Counted from the stretch's first letter, positions 34,977-47,960 are shown. The stretch: 64,000 bases of DNA from Diadema setosum (GCA_033980235.1 CM067079.1:25934658-25998657), one strand, 5' to 3'. Program-made: numbers and translations. The notes: generated by a model from the letters alone, not told the origin.

Positions 34977-36030
34977 CTAAACAAAACAAAATAAAAAAAA
35001 AAAACAGAGAAAAAACAGAGTATTGAACAGGGCCCTGTATGGGTCAAGAAGGACTCGGTGCATGGGTTAAGAACATCTTGTCCTGGGACGCAGGCACTTG
35101 ACAGGATTCAACTTTGGACCTCCGACTGAAAGTCTTATCCACTATATATCACCCACAGCGCCTCCACCGCAGTGATGGTAAAAGATGGTATACTATAGTA
35201 TAGTATTTTCTCAAGAATGGAAATTAGGGTGATAGATCTGATGAAAGAAAACAACGATTGTAATACAGCGCGACTATAATTCCGTCGCGATGACTTTATT
35301 TTGTGTGCCTCGAATGATTCTAGTTGGCTGTACGGGCTTGCAATGACCTGTTCTTTGATATGGAGCTCGATATTTTGTTATTGCAGAATAGATTTTATAG
35401 AATCTGTGCCAAGAAAACTTAGGGTTGAGACAGACACTAAGCAATTTAGAAAATCTCTGGGAGACTTTTTTAAAGCACACAGAGAGTTATCTAGATTACC
35501 ATGCGCTGTATACGATCAAGTCTTTGTTATTATTATCATTATTACTGTTATCATTGCTGTGAAGCTTAAATGGAGGATAAGAAAAAGCATTATGCATTTC
35601 GATAGAAAGTTTGTGTACATTTGTCACAATGCTAGTCGATATTGAATTTTTATTCAATGCTGATATTGTGTTATGTGATTCATCCGGGATCAGTGTATAG
35701 ATTGTGTTATCATGATCCAACATTGAGTTTTAGCAGACATGTACAGTGTTTGCTCCATCTGATGTGCGATACATTATAGGATCCCTCCTCGTACGCATGC
35801 ACCGTTCTTATGTCTGCTAAGTGTCAATAAGTATTACTGACTTTTAATATCTAATTTTGCATTATGATATAAATGAGGACTACAGATGCACTCATCATGT
35901 GAAATGGAACATTGTCAACTTCTGATTATTAATTTCTCTTTATTCAATTCAATTCAGTTCAAATAAATCTACTTGGAACTTTCTGCATTGAAGATATATT
36001 ACATATGAAATACAGTCATTTACTTTTGTT
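34977..36030. other. Non-coding region with possible LINE remnant
   Basis: Plus-strand residues SVPRKLRVETDTKQFRKSL (near 35405-35460) faintly resemble the C-terminal end of LINE ORF2 proteins, but the surrounding sequence gives no support. The rest is AT-rich. Confidence 0.25.
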
Positions 36031-36034
36031 TTAA

Positions 36035-36417
36035 AGGGTGTGTACAGTTCTGGTCGGGGTGAGGATTTATCTTTTAACGTTTTGCGAGATATTCAGAAAC
36101 CACTCTATGAGATGTCAAAGAGCGTGCAATTCTAAGGGGTATCAAAAGTTTATTTGATGAAAATCGGTTTTGAAATGTCTGAGATATCCAAAAACAAGGT
36201 GAAACAAAGAGATCCTAATAAAGGTGGGGCATGTCGCCTTTTATAATAATCACTTTTTGGGATATCTCAGCCATTTGAAAACCAATTTTCATCAAATAAA
36301 CGTTGAATCCTTCTTAAAATCACATGCTCTTTCATATTTCATAAGAGGTTTCTCATTATCTCACTTAGGAATGTTCAAAACATGAATCCCCACCTCAACC
36401 ACTACTGTACAGTCCCT
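36035..36417. mobile_element. TTAA-flanked palindromic MITE, copy 2
   Basis: TTAA at 36031-36034 and 36418-36421; ends AGGGTGTGTACAG and CTGTACAGTCCCT. It shares the inner inverted pairs TCTGAGATATCC / GGATATCTCAGCC and TTTATTTGATGAAAAT / ATTTTCATCAAATAAA with 23158-23576. A decayed half copy follows at about 37365-37570 (GGCTGAGATATCCACGAAC). Confidence 0.75.
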
Positions 36418-36529
36418 TTAAAGACAATAAAACTTACAGTGTGTACATCCGAACACAACTTTCCGAACACATCCGAACACAACATTCTCGGTGTTTGATG
36501 GGATATTAATCACATTGAGTGATAGTTTT

Positions 36530-37125
36530 AGTTTTGAATTGTACACATGTGTTTCATTTTCATTTTCATGCTGACGACAATGATGATTATGTTTTAAGAG
36601 GTTAGAGGTTTAGGGTTGGGGGTCGGGAGGAAATCCAGGAATCTCCTACATTTATGTTGACGTATTTTTTTTTTCAGCTTTTGAAATTAATGTGTGAATA
36701 TATCTATAAATGAAGTCAAGGGTTGGATGATTATGTTGGAATTGTATTGTGTTTTGTTTTTTATTTTTTATGTTTTGAAGTTTGATAAGGATTATGGAGT
36801 TAAGGGGTGGGGATCAGGGGTTCAGTGATAATTTTTTAATGATTGTTAAATGTTTCTTAGGGGCGACATGTGTGGGTTCACATGCCTACGGGCAATAGTA
36901 AATGTATTTACTTTTGTGTGCCATGACCCTCATGTAGTCTCCATTCATTTCATTTTCATTTTGTGTAACGTGTACAGTACAGTGTATCCTTTGTAATGTT
37001 CATTCTGGTTTTTGTTTCATGTTTGTGATTTTAGTGATATGTATCCTATATTTTTTACCTGGTCGAATAAATAATAATAATAATAATAATAATAATGATA
37101 ATAATAATAATAATAATAACAACTG
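36530..37125 (+). mobile_element. LINE 3' UTR with (AAT)n tail
   Basis: A non-coding stretch with GGGCGACATG, GGTTCACATGCC and CATGACCCTCATGTAG words ends CCTGGTCGAATAA, then (AATA/AAT)n at 37070-37120. The shape is a typical 3' end of a non-LTR element. Class inferred. Confidence 0.45.
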
Positions 37126-38329
37126 AGATATACTTGTAAAGATTAAAGAAAAGAATAAGAGCACAAGTCGATTTTGAACCACTCGGGTTAAAGTGAATCA
37201 CATGATCTGACTGAAACATGGCGCATGTATTGGGAGTGTGAAAGAACAAAAACGTGCAAGTATAGTCACCAATCTACCCACTCATAACATTTACTTTGCT
37301 TGTCGTGGAAATTGTACCCATTTTTACAGATACATACTCCATCAAGCTAGAGATAATGCTCCTGTGCTTCAAGGGGTCCGTGGTATAATGGAATTTCAGG
37401 TTTTACCCTTTTGAGAAATATTATTAGAAGCCACCTATTTTTATAGAAAAAAATGCAGAGCATACAATAATAACCGGAATTAAGGTCTACTTGATTAAAT
37501 TCGGGTTTTCTTTATGGCTGAGATATCCACGAACAAGGTAAAACAAAGTGGTCGTAATGAAAGCGTATGATGACATTGCTCAAATGTTTTCTGTAAATTA
37601 AGTTATAATCTATTAATCATACCGTAATACTCTATTCAGCTCTATACATTCGCACTATCAAAACTGGAAATGATGTATAAAGAAAACAAAATTGAGAGAA
37701 ATTTGAAACAATAATAAACACTGACGGTCCACGTACACGGCCCTGTATGGCACGTGAACCTGCAATCAGCTGAGCTCAACGAATGTTTTGTTTTCTATAT
37801 AAATTGTTTCCTGTATAAAATGTTTTCTATGAACGAAATTACTTCCCGGCCCATTCAAGGGCTTTACAAGTTTAGCTAGTCATGTTAGTGGTTAAGTTTA
37901 TGAAGAAGTATGTCATGATTTAATATTCCTGTCCAAGGCCTTGGAGAAGTCTACAGACACCGGCAGGGTATTGGCACTTACCGATGGCCAGAGACACTTT
38001 TCCTGCATAATGATAGAATTGCATGTGATCTATGATGTCTTTGATTTTACCAAAAAGAAATTGATTCCTAAACAAAACGTCCATATTATTTCAGAAAAAA
38101 TATGTAACTGTTGCAGATATGCTAGGCAAATGTGAAGTGGGTCTCTATATGTATTTAGATCTTTCCTGTAACTTAAGAGTTAAATTATAGCGTGTATTTC
38201 ACTCTTCTTTATTGTGTTAACAAATGAATTTTTCAGATGTGAGTCTCTTCTATTTTTCTCCCTCTACACAAACGAAATTTGTTAAGATCGCACCTGCTGA
38301 TCTGTAAATTAACAAACATGTCGGTAAAA
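37126..38329. other. Non-coding, repeat-rich sequence
   Basis: Contains the half MITE at 37365-37570. No gene was recognised; ORFs are short. Confidence 0.4.
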
Positions 38330-38425
38330 AGGAACCAGTGGGACTCGAACCTGTCATCTACTGCTTTCCGGGCAGCGATACTAGCAGCAGGCTGTCCCTG
38401 GCTGCCGGCAATGACTTGATGAACA
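38330..38425 (-). repeat. tRNA-derived SINE fragment
   Basis: The minus strand has a B box (GGTTCGAGTCC, 38341-38351) and tRNA-like flanks (GGCAGCCAGGGACAGCC upstream, CACTGG downstream). A true cloverleaf is not evident. Confidence 0.4.
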
Positions 38426-38664
38426 TAACAAATACTAAGCTCCGAAATGTTTTTTTTTTTTAAAATTGCCAGATTGTATCTGGCACTAACCTTGTGTTTT
38501 TGACAGATTAGGTTATGAAATAAAAGTTTAAAAACTTAATGTATTTATGAATATATTATTAACCAGAATTTTGTCGTAGTCTAAAAAGGTAAACTTAATG
38601 CATTTATATAATATTCCATCTTTACGTGGGAAGACCAAACAGAGTTGGAGGGTACCAACGAACA

Positions 38665-38672
38665 ATTATTTT

Positions 38673-38716
<44 letters not shown>
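38665..38716. repeat. (GT)n microsatellite
   Basis: About 25 GT units, nearly pure. The antisense His/Thr ORF over it is an artefact. Confidence 0.95.
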
Positions 38717-38718
<2 letters not shown>

Positions 38719-39074
38719 AAGCACGCTGTATGGTATATATGAGATGTCTTTACATCTTTGCTTGTGTGTAATATAAAACGCTGTTGACGCTTGCAACAAT
38801 TTTCCGAATAAATGAGATCTAAATCTCAAAATCTCTGGTACGGTAGTTTTCATCATATCAAGTGGGTCATCGCTTTCTGATTTTTCTGTCATTGCTGTAA
38901 ATGCGTGAATCTTCTTCTTTTTTTCTTTTTTTTTTGGTCATACTTCATCTATGCGTCTTTATCCAAGTCATGCTTCTGTGATTTTCATTTTGAATTTTGA
39001 GTGAGATGTGATTTTACAATCAAGGAGTTTTCTTTAAAAAAAAAAAGAATCGTGAGTAAAGAATAATTTCTTAC

Positions 39075-39207
39075 CGGGGGTTTGGCATGTCACAATTTTG
39101 TTCTGTTTCGAAAGCTCTTGGTCCGCCACGCCCATCAATGGAGCTGTTCCAGTCTGGATGTAAATGGACAAGAACACTGGCTACCACCAGAACGGCGTGC
39201 CAAGCAC
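39075..39207 (-). CDS. Candidate isolated exon, unknown product
   Basis: The minus strand has TTTTCGCAG before 39207 and a good donor CCCCG|GTAAGA at 39075/39074. The 133 bp between are open in one frame: 43 residues starting with a hydrophobic run (AWHAVLVVASVLVHL), then a polar stretch with one Cys (QNCDMPNP). No partner exon was found. The acceptor lies in the edge of a palindromic MITE (39216-39420). It may be a real exon of a secreted protein or chance. Confidence 0.25.
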
Positions 39208-39215
39208 CTGCGAAA

Positions 39216-39420
39216 ACGGTTACAGCTCGTTATTCCGAAGGTTCGTTATTCCGAAGGCTCTTTATTCCTAAGATTCGTTATTCCGAAGGTTCATTGTTCC
39301 GAATGTCATTTTCGGGTTAATCTTCGGAATAACGAACCTTCGGAATAACGCCACAAATTTTCGGATTAACGACCCTTCGGAATAACGAACCTTCGGAATA
39401 GCTAACCTTCAGAATAACGA
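39216..39420. mobile_element. Palindromic array of TTCGTTATTCCGAAGG, copy 1
   Basis: The left half has several direct copies of CGTTATTCCGAAGGTT. The right half has the inverse AACCTTCGGAATAACG. The outer left end reads ACGGTTACAGCTCG. Non-coding; it would fold as one long hairpin. Confidence 0.7.
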
Positions 39421-41083
39421 TACACGGCATACTCTCAGTGATGCATGTTGCCGTAACCATGGACCTACTACACATATGGACCTAGATGGACCATGAACGG
39501 AGGTCTTTCTTTGATCCAATTTTCACCACCGCCACCTGATTTTGTGAATCTTCATGAGTACATTCAGACGTTTGGATAATGACGATTGTGTAATCGTGCA
39601 TCACCACTGACAAAAGAACCCGGTTTCCCTCATTTCAGTCATATTCGGCTGAGGTGCCTTTTCAGACTCAACTACCTTTGAATAAACACCAATGATCGGG
39701 AGTACCAAGCCTGAAACAAGGACAAATTTTGCGTCACAAAATTGGTAATTACTGAAGCGGCCACTTGCGGCCATGCATGTAGCATCCCTGAATGGCAAGA
39801 CAAGCATATCGTCTACTCTCACTGCCCATGCTTACTCTGAACAAGAAGGTTCAAGAGAATGGAGTCACAACTGTCGTATTTCCTTTGAAGTCATGTTCGA
39901 TGCCGCCACTCGAAAGTATTTGAAGCATGTGGCAAATTGGATCTGCCGCGCAGATAGGAAGACAATTGACTCATTTCTCATTGCATAATCATCAGCCATT
40001 TTCTAACGAAAATATGTCTTTGTGATGGTAATTACTTTTCACCATCCCTATACTTATAAAAGATAGGTGGTATACATGTATAGATAATGTATATCATCTA
40101 ACCCTTATTCCACGAGTATCACGTTGGACCCTCTTGTTTTTCTTCATTGTAATGTTATTTGTTATCGGTTGTCAAAGTCAAGCTTTGTGCTTATTCTTGG
40201 CAATCGTTCTGTAGGTAAATTATTAAGATGTTACTCATGTAATTGTATTACAGATGCATTGTATGATTGACGAAAAGATGATAATTGTTGAAAGTATACT
40301 ACCATTATTTTGTACTTTGTTTATGAAATTGCAGAAAGTTGAAGTACTTGAAAAAATGGCATACAGAGAATGAATATATCAAATAAAATAAAATCAAAAT
40401 TATAGCGTATAAATTTCACATTTCAGTTATGAAATTGACAAATTTTAGACAAGAAAATTGCCTTTATTGTTCATTTTGGTCTTTAAATAATTCATTAATT
40501 ATTTGTTATTATCATTTGTGATTAGATATAGGAAGGAAACAAAGGATAGACAATAAATTATGACGGTGAAGGTTGTCTTCTTTTGAAGCATTATGACTAT
40601 GTCTCGCATGTAATAATTCAAGCTAAAATGAGTAATCTATAGTCCTGTATAACATAAATTTCAAAACTGTAAGTCAGAACGGTAGATATGTAATCGTAAG
40701 AACAAGATGAATATGTAACCACACAGCAATAACAATGCTATGTGCTTAAAAAACCCACATACAAACATGTAGTCATGATAAAACAGCATTATATCATTAG
40801 AACAATCCCTTTTCTATAACTAATATACACACATACAAACGACAAACCAGAATTTACCTGAATGATATTTTTCTCACATCCATCAAAGGACATAAACAGC
40901 AAACTGTGACCGTAAACACACGACTTACCTTTGTAACATTAACCATTTTTTTTAGAGTTAACTACTATCTATTACAGGTGAATTTAAATGCATTTTTATT
41001 GAATCCAATTTGAACTGTTCCTAATGACCATTGTATGGTACAATTTACATTCAAACTGACATTGTTGTATATTTGGGTGCTGT
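39421..41083. other. AT-rich non-coding region
   Basis: A 73-residue minus ORF at 39601-39822 is the longest; its residues do not match a family I know. A possible LINE 3' end (AAATAAAATAAAATC) is at 40380. Otherwise nothing. Confidence 0.35.
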
Positions 41084-41312
41084 TCGTTATTCCGAAGGTT
41101 CGTTATTCCAAAGGTTCGTTTTTCCGAAAGTTCGTTAATCCGAAACACACAAATTTCCTATACCTGGAGGTTCGTTAATCCGAAAATGAAAGAGGGTTCA
41201 TTAATCCGGACATTTGTGGCGTTATTCCGAAGGTTCGTTGATCCAAAAATGAAATTCGGAAAAACAAACCTTCGGAATAACGAACCTTGGGAATAACGAA
41301 CTGTAACCGTTA
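41084..41312. mobile_element. Palindromic array of TTCGTTATTCCGAAGG, copy 2
   Basis: Same repeat words as 39216-39420, in the opposite overall orientation. The right end reads CGAACTGTAACCGTTA, the mirror of the left end of copy 1. Variants TTCGTTAATCCGAAA also occur. Confidence 0.7.
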
Positions 41313-43440
41313 ATTTCTTCGCCCCATAATGTTTTCTTTAATTAATCGTTCATCATAATGTGTATTATGCTTTGCAACAATACATATGATTATGGGATAT
41401 TGTCAATTCTTGTTATTTATATCGTAATGAAAATGGAATGCAGAAATGAACTAAACCAATCCCTTATAGCAATTATTATGTCATTAGTGACATCCCACAA
41501 AACGTTGTGTCAAACAATGTATGTTATATGCTGAATTAATCCCTGCTGCAACGTAATAATGACGTGCAAGGTTTGCCTCAGTGAAATTAAACTGCTTGTG
41601 AATAAAGTGATGATTTATATAATAGACTTAATGGACCACATCACGAGGCAATTTAAAAACAATGTTTAATCGATGATCCTTTAATAATAAACTTACCCAC
41701 CTTCAAAGTCACTAAAACTGCATCTTTTGAAAGCTGATTAGTTTACTCCCATCTCGCAACTTCTGCTGTTGGGATTGATCTTAGAACACCTGAAGTGTTT
41801 CTGCATAACATTTGCAAATGTTACCCCATGATAGAAATCAAACCTGGACAATACTTTCAGTGAAGAGTATTGTGGCTTACGTTTTCTCTATTGAGTTGTT
41901 CAAGTCGCTTGAGAAGATTCTTCCGCATTTGTTTTTCAGCAGAGTGTTTTGTTTCTGACGATCTTCTCTGATTCTTCCCCTCGAGCGATTTAGCAACGCT
42001 CGAATCTCTTTAACAGTAAAACATAGATATAAAATCACAATAAAGATGCGTTTTGAGTGTTGACTAATTACAAGGAGAATCGTTATACAAACAAACATCC
42101 GATTAAAGCCAGATATCTTATATGATCGTAAAAGATTCTCTCCACCCCGCAAAAAGAGCACAATTTATTTTCACTGTGTCTGCGTTCGAATAAAGTAGAT
42201 GTGTGATAATGAATACCTTTTATATTCACAAGGATCTCTCAAAAATGGAATCCAGTAGCGGCATGAGCATCATGCAACAAACCATCAACTACACTTACAC
42301 GTCAAACAAACAGCTTCGCGTCTACTGAACATCGGATTATCTTTCTCGCACTTCTTTTGTTTCAAGGAAGCTCGTTACGGCGAACACTATTTCGATTGTA
42401 CCAGAATAGATGCGAAATGTCCTTGGTAGTCAGAGCGGATGTCTGTTCACACAGTTGCCACTTGTCGACAAGAAGCAGTAAAAATCTTTTCTCATTCTAG
42501 ATGACTTTATAACCACAAGAAACGAGAAAGGAATAACATACTACGTCGCTCACTACGACCGCAATCAAACTGGAAAAGGTGGCAATAAGAAGCAAGGTCG
42601 CGAGGAAATTTATGGTATATAACAAGTTGTTTCGTTTACTGATACTATTTCAAAGGGATATCCCATTTGATTTTGTACGTTGTGGAGAAACGAGTCTTCT
42701 CTAGTGATAAATAAAATCCACGCAAATTAAACTGCCATCGCGAATCACAAAAGTAAGTTGCCGGAGATCGACTATTACTGGAAGATGTCTGCTTATTACA
42801 ACCTTATAAACTCTTTTCATTTTTTTTTGTAGTGATATCTTTAATACCCAGTGGCAAGACCAATCTCTAAAGTGAAGCCTTATAAACTGGATGGATTGCT
42901 TTCATCTTATGATAGCATTTCTATAAATTGCATATTTGGGCGAATATCACAACTGGATAAGATTTAGTTACAACACATTTTAGTTCTTGCTTACATGATG
43001 ACCAACTAACAAACTCTTATCAATTGTTATTTCATGTTTAAGAAGAATATTCCTTTGTTATGTTTTTTTTTTTACAAAAATTCTTTGACAAATTGATGTC
43101 AAGGGTTAAGGTTTCTTCAACTTTTCAAAATATGCACTCAGTATGAAATTCTAACTTCCAGCGACATTGATTTATTTAAAAAAGGATAATATATGTATCA
43201 TACTGATATGTCGTTGTATGATATAATTACATTTCACTCCGTCAAATTAAGGCGGCCAAAACCACCATAGAACTCATTTCAACAGTTCTGACATTCATAT
43301 TTCTTAAAATGAAAGGTTCTCCTATTTTTGTTTCAATGAATTCATTGTGCACCTGATGAAACATCCGTAGTCGTCTCGAATTCTTTTAATCCATAAAATA
43401 GGCATTCCTTGAATAGCTGTTTGAATTTAAACTAGGATGA
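41313..43440. other. Non-coding region, no gene recognised
   Basis: AT-rich. A minus-strand stretch at 41880-42020 is open and basic, with a GTAAGC donor-like site at its end, but has no partner. Too weak to call an exon. Confidence 0.35.
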
Positions 43441-43449
43441 TTACACAAA

Positions 43450-43559
43450 TAAAGTTTTTTTTTTTTTTTTTTTGGTACAATTCCTGTACCGTCACCATAT
43501 GTGTGTATCTTTCAAAGTATTCATTCATATATATCTGTCCAGGTAAATAGATTTTGTAT

Positions 43560-43631
<72 letters not shown>

Positions 43632-43649
43632 CGTAAATCTATTTCTCTG

Positions 43650-43692
<43 letters not shown>
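43450..43692. repeat. Compound T, (CA)n and (TA)n microsatellites
   Basis: T run at 43456-43473, (CA)n at about 43562-43591, (TA)n at about 43592-43630 and again at about 43652-43690. The Tyr/Ile ORFs over it are artefacts. Confidence 0.95.
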
Positions 43693-43693
<1 letters not shown>

Positions 43694-44280
43694 CCAATGG
43701 AGACTTATGTTAATAAAGAAAGAAACAAGCAACTCCGTAAATATGCTTCAGATGATAATTATGTAATGATTTCTACGAGTAAACACATCAATTGAAAATT
43801 TCTCACTGCCAATTACAACTTTCATGAAAGATTTGGTGACACATTTGTGTATTTCTGGGCAAACAGAGATGGTACCTGTAACAACAGTGACTATGCTAAA
43901 ATCTAATGTAATAGCTAAAGCCCGCGTATGATATACCTAGTTTTTCATATTTCATTAATACAATCATACAGAATCACACTATTTACATACCAATTTCGCA
44001 GTTCTTACTCTACTCATCTATTCCTTTTAGCGAAAATTACTTACACAAAATTTACATAATTCATGAACATATGAACATAAATTGACGATAAATAAATCGA
44101 TGTGTTTAACGAATGAAGCAATGAATATATCTGTAATTGACGCACATCCACACACCGGAGGAGGCAAAGATTTGGACCGGAGATTTGGAAGGCGGGGGAA
44201 AATGACAAATTCCGTGTAAACTGTATGCATGTGCATGATTTCACTCAAAGTATGCACCAATTAAATCGTTGACTTTCAGT
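43693..44280. other. Non-coding region
   Basis: AT-rich. Nothing recognised. Confidence 0.4.
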
Positions 44281-45010
44281 TCTGAAATAGTAAAATCTCT
44301 CTCTCGCTCGGTCCTTTTCCCGCAATACATTTAGATTTACAGATTTGCGAATGTTTCATTTAAGTGTGCATCAGATCCATTACTTATTGTAATAAATGTA
44401 AAAGTTCCCTAATCCTCTTTTAATTTACTTTTCTCCCTCTCGGTTCCCATCCATTGATTTAGACTCTGTACACTTTGGGGGTTGACAATTATTCCGAATG
44501 ATTCCACAAAAGTGTGCATCAGATCTTTTTATGTCAATCCTAAAAATGCAAAAGTTCCGTCGTGTGGGAGGGGACTGCCCTTTTCACACCCTCCATTTTC
44601 CCCTGACAACTTCCATGTATCATTAATTTTAGTAGACCAGCACAGTGATAACGCACACTCGGAAAGAGAGCTGAGATACCACGATTTATTCATTTAATCA
44701 TCCATGAATATTTCTTTTTCTTACTTTTGTTTTATAAAATTCAACAATTCACTAAAAGTGTGCACCATATCGCTGAATTTCAGGTCTGAAAGTGCAAAAT
44801 CTTCCTCGTGCGGGATACCCCCATCCCACACCCCCCTCCCTCCCTCGCTCGGTCGCTCCGCTCCCTTGCACTGATATTATTCAAACTCCAAGTTCCCCTC
44901 TCCCAATCGTGACACAACGGATCGACGCCCGTGCTCCTCCCATTCTTTCCCCCTCTCGGTCTCTCTGCTTTCTCACATAATATTTTCCATGTTTTGTCCC
45001 ACCCCACTCC
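44281..45010. repeat. Degenerate repeats with GTGTGCATCAGATC and CTCGCTCGGTCGCTCC words
   Basis: At least four diverged units share the order GTGTGCAYCAGATC, CTGAAAGTGCAAAATC or AATGCAAAAGTTCC, CTCGTGYGGGAGG, then pyrimidine-rich CTCGCTCGGTC. The same words recur at 63700-64000. It is non-coding and probably part of one transposon family. Confidence 0.55.
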
Positions 45011-45610
45011 ATCGATTAACGTAACAATGTCCCCGGGGATGATTGCTTTAGATAATAGAAACGTAGTAGATATAAGGACATTACTACATTATTACATTCA
45101 AAAGAAATAGATATCAGTAATTCCATTGTATTGATTTCATTGTTGCATTATACAGGGCGATGCTACGTTTTTAAAAGTGGGAATGTCTAAAATCGTCTTT
45201 CAAAAACTAAAGCAAAAGAAAAGAGAAACAGCAACCAAAAGGTCTTCATATTTTTGAGGTGTGATTTTCGACCGAAAGTCGGCTGATAAACAAAAACAAA
45301 ACAAAACAAAACGAAAAGAACAAAAAGAGTCTTCATATGTTTTTGCTGCCACTTCCCTCCCACCTTATATTTCATGCAAAAAAAAAAAAAAATCGGGGAT
45401 GCCAACATGCAATCCCTTGGTCTTTTGCAAAAAAAAACAAACAAACAAACAAACAAAAAAACAAACAAAAAAAACCCAGAAAAAAACCAGTCCCCCACCA
45501 AGCTCCACAAGCCTATAGTGTGTGTATGTGTGTGGCACACATACACAAATTATATAATGCTTCTGACCACACGAGCAAAGAGAATGGGTTTGGGACGAAC
45601 ACCGAACTAG
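45011..45610. other. Non-coding with A-rich low-complexity runs
   Basis: CAAAA and CAAAC runs at 45290-45320 and 45430-45490. The long ORFs over it on both strands are low-complexity artefacts. Confidence 0.6.
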
Positions 45611-45700
45611 GGCTTTCAATAGCTCAGTGGGTCAGGGTGTGAACCACACACTGCCATACACACCGATTGACCTCAGTCCAAAATTACAATTTTGTATAGA
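45611..45700 (+). repeat. tRNA-derived SINE 5' fragment
   Basis: A box TAGCTCAGTGG (45620-45630) followed by a degenerate B region. Truncated. Confidence 0.35.
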
Positions 45701-46406
45701 GCAAAACCTGACACCTAACTTCAAAATAAATCTAGAATTTAATGAAACTGATTAATGCTATCGTTTTTAAATTACCTCCAAAAATTGTACACTTTTCAGC
45801 TATTGCTCATATCAATGTCAGTGTTATCTGATATATAGTTTTTGAACTATTAAAGGATCAAAAGTGGGAAATGTTTTTTGTAACACCTATACCTGCCGAG
45901 TTCTAGTAGATTATTAGAGACCGCAATACAATGAAACGACATTTGCAAAGAAACCAGGAGTGGCATAGGGGAAGAGGAGCCACGTAAAGTATCAGCGACC
46001 TGATATTGAGTAGCTAGAGTCACGTTTATAGCTACTATCACTTTTGTTTGACACGTACTTGACACGTAACTGACGGGATGTATTACATATATATATATAT
46101 ATATATATATGCGTATGTATATCAATTTTCAAAAAGAGAAAGAAGTGAAGTCTTTTATTACACCTATACACCTTCCCATAAAGAGAAATGCCACCGCCTA
46201 CAAACAAAGAGGGACTGGTTATTTATCTTTATAAGCCGTGATGAAATTTGTGTCATTACCGCGCTACTCTGTGCTAATTGCCAAATTTTGAAATTTCATC
46301 GTACTAGAATATATATTCCGCCCATCAAAGAAACATGTAATATTAGCTGAAGATATACATGTATCTACGACTGCCGAGTACTAGTAGCTTAGTAGAGACA
46401 GCAATA

Positions 46407-46883
46407 CCGTATGTCCCCCCCTCCCCCCCCCAAAAAAAAAGAATTACAACGGGACCCTTCCCATTGATGTCTTTAAACTAGTGAATCAATCTAAATACAA
46501 ATTCCGGGTATGAAACTATAACTCATTGACCACATCTTAAAGAAAACCCCATTCGATTTGCTTCAGTAGTCAAAGAGATATGATGAGTTTTGTAGAGGAC
46601 GTCAGAAATCTCTTCCATCCAAGTTCTGTCTATTGTATTCACACGCAAGAGCATCGAAGTGCTAAACTTGGAAGAATCAGATTCATGACATGCTTTACAA
46701 CAATCCACATTTCTCTGTGACCGCTCATCCAAATTGAATGAGATTTTCTGCAAAATAGAGCTAAAATGTTATCTTTTAAGACTGTGAAGTAGCATTTAGA
46801 CAGCTTAGTGACATTTGGTTTTATCAATGCGAAAAACTGATTGTTTTTTTTTTTTTTTTTTTTGGGGGGGGGGGGACATACTG
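46407..46883. mobile_element. TA-flanked MITE, Tc1/mariner-like
   Basis: Ends CCGTATGTCCCCCC and GGGGGGACATACTG are inverted, next to C/A and T/G runs. TA lies on both sides (46405-46406, 46884-46885). The uninterrupted block A at 45928 reads GCAATACAATGAAACG, so the insertion point is exact to the base. No transposase. Confidence 0.75.
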
Positions 46884-47014
46884 TACAATGAAACGACACT
46901 TGCAAAGAAACCAGGAGTCGCATAGGGAGAGAGAATCTACGTAAACTATCAGTGACCTGATATTAAATGGTTAGAGTCATGTTTATGACTACTATACACG
47001 TAACCGACGGGATG

Positions 47015-47067
<53 letters not shown>

Positions 47068-47068
<1 letters not shown>

Positions 47069-47485
47069 AGGTCTCCACACTAACTTTTTTGTTCAATTTC
47101 AGTTTTTTGGTGGAGAGAAAGAAAAATCTGGTGGCCCCGAAAAAACCCCAATAAAAACATTAAAAGTCCTGTTTTTTTTTTAATGAGGCAAATATCTAAG
47201 TTTTATCATAGTAAGAATTGGAAGTTGGACATATCTAGAACCTACTCTAGAACAAACTCGCAACACCCACTCTCATGCACTCATTCAGTCCTTTTCATCC
47301 ATCCTTTAAAGAAATTTAATTGCTAATTTCCGGTGAAAAAAGTTACGAATTAATTGACACCGTACTTTTCCAAAAATTTTGGTGGCCCGAGGCGGGCCTC
47401 CAAATTTGCCCCTTTTTTGAAATTTGGTAGCCTAACTTTCATTTTTGGTGGCCCCGGGCCACCGGGCCACCGTTATGGTCGAGCC

Positions 47486-47488
<3 letters not shown>
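47068..47488. mobile_element. MITE with CAGGNCTC ends inside (TA)n
   Basis: Starts CAGGTCTCCACACTAAC and ends GTTATGGTCGAGCCCTG (inverse of CAGGGCTCGACC). It sits between two (TA)n runs (47020-47065 and 47489-47528). TGGTGGCCC words recur inside. Probably TA-targeting and non-autonomous. Confidence 0.6.
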
Positions 47489-47529
<41 letters not shown>

Positions 47530-47530
<1 letters not shown>

Positions 47531-47960
47531 GGAACAAAGTTCATGCTGTATTCACCAACGGTTTATTTCTGCACACAAATTTTCGAGCGACTCACTCTTT
47601 CTCAAGTGTTGATACTGAGAGAACAATAGCAAAAATTTAGCCATAAGAATATTGAAACCGTGTTACCAAGGATGTGCGCTTTAAAGCATCAAAGCTGGGC
47701 ATTCTAGCACCCAGCATCGACACACTGAAGATTATCTATACACTAGAATTAAAGTTAATTTATGTGTATGTTGATTTGAAAGGAATAAAATTCTCCTTTT
47801 TCACACCACCGCAGCTGCGTCTTCAGAGGAATTACTTGTAAATCAATCGTGCCAATTTTTATTTATGTATGCTTTTACAATCGTTGTCATTGTATTATGA
47901 CGTAATAATGCACTGTCGTCAGGATGCGCGCTTATTATTTCGCCAACACGTTTATAAATT
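47530..47960. other. Unassigned insertion in the tandem repeat
   Basis: The minus strand of the left part (CTTGAGAAAGAGTGAGTC, then GTGTGCAGAAATAAACC) looks like the 3' end of some retroelement, possibly Penelope-like, but no coding part is present. Confidence 0.3.

Noticed and set aside
39216..39420. CRISPR array
   Set aside because: Repeats are adjacent and inverted, without unique spacers, in an animal genome.
39601..39822. 73-residue minus ORF as an exon
   Set aside because: No convincing donor in frame and no family resemblance; possible acceptor (TTGTTTCAG) alone is not enough.
43501..43732. Long Tyr/Ile and His/Thr ORFs at microsatellites (also 38581-38892, 45187-45642, 50464-50906)
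   Set aside because: Low-complexity translation of (CA)n, (TA)n, (GT)n and CAAA runs.
46407..46883. CACTA-type element with 3 bp TAC duplication
   Set aside because: The ends align better as CCGTATG/CAGTATG with a TA duplication, as judged against the uninterrupted unit at 45928.
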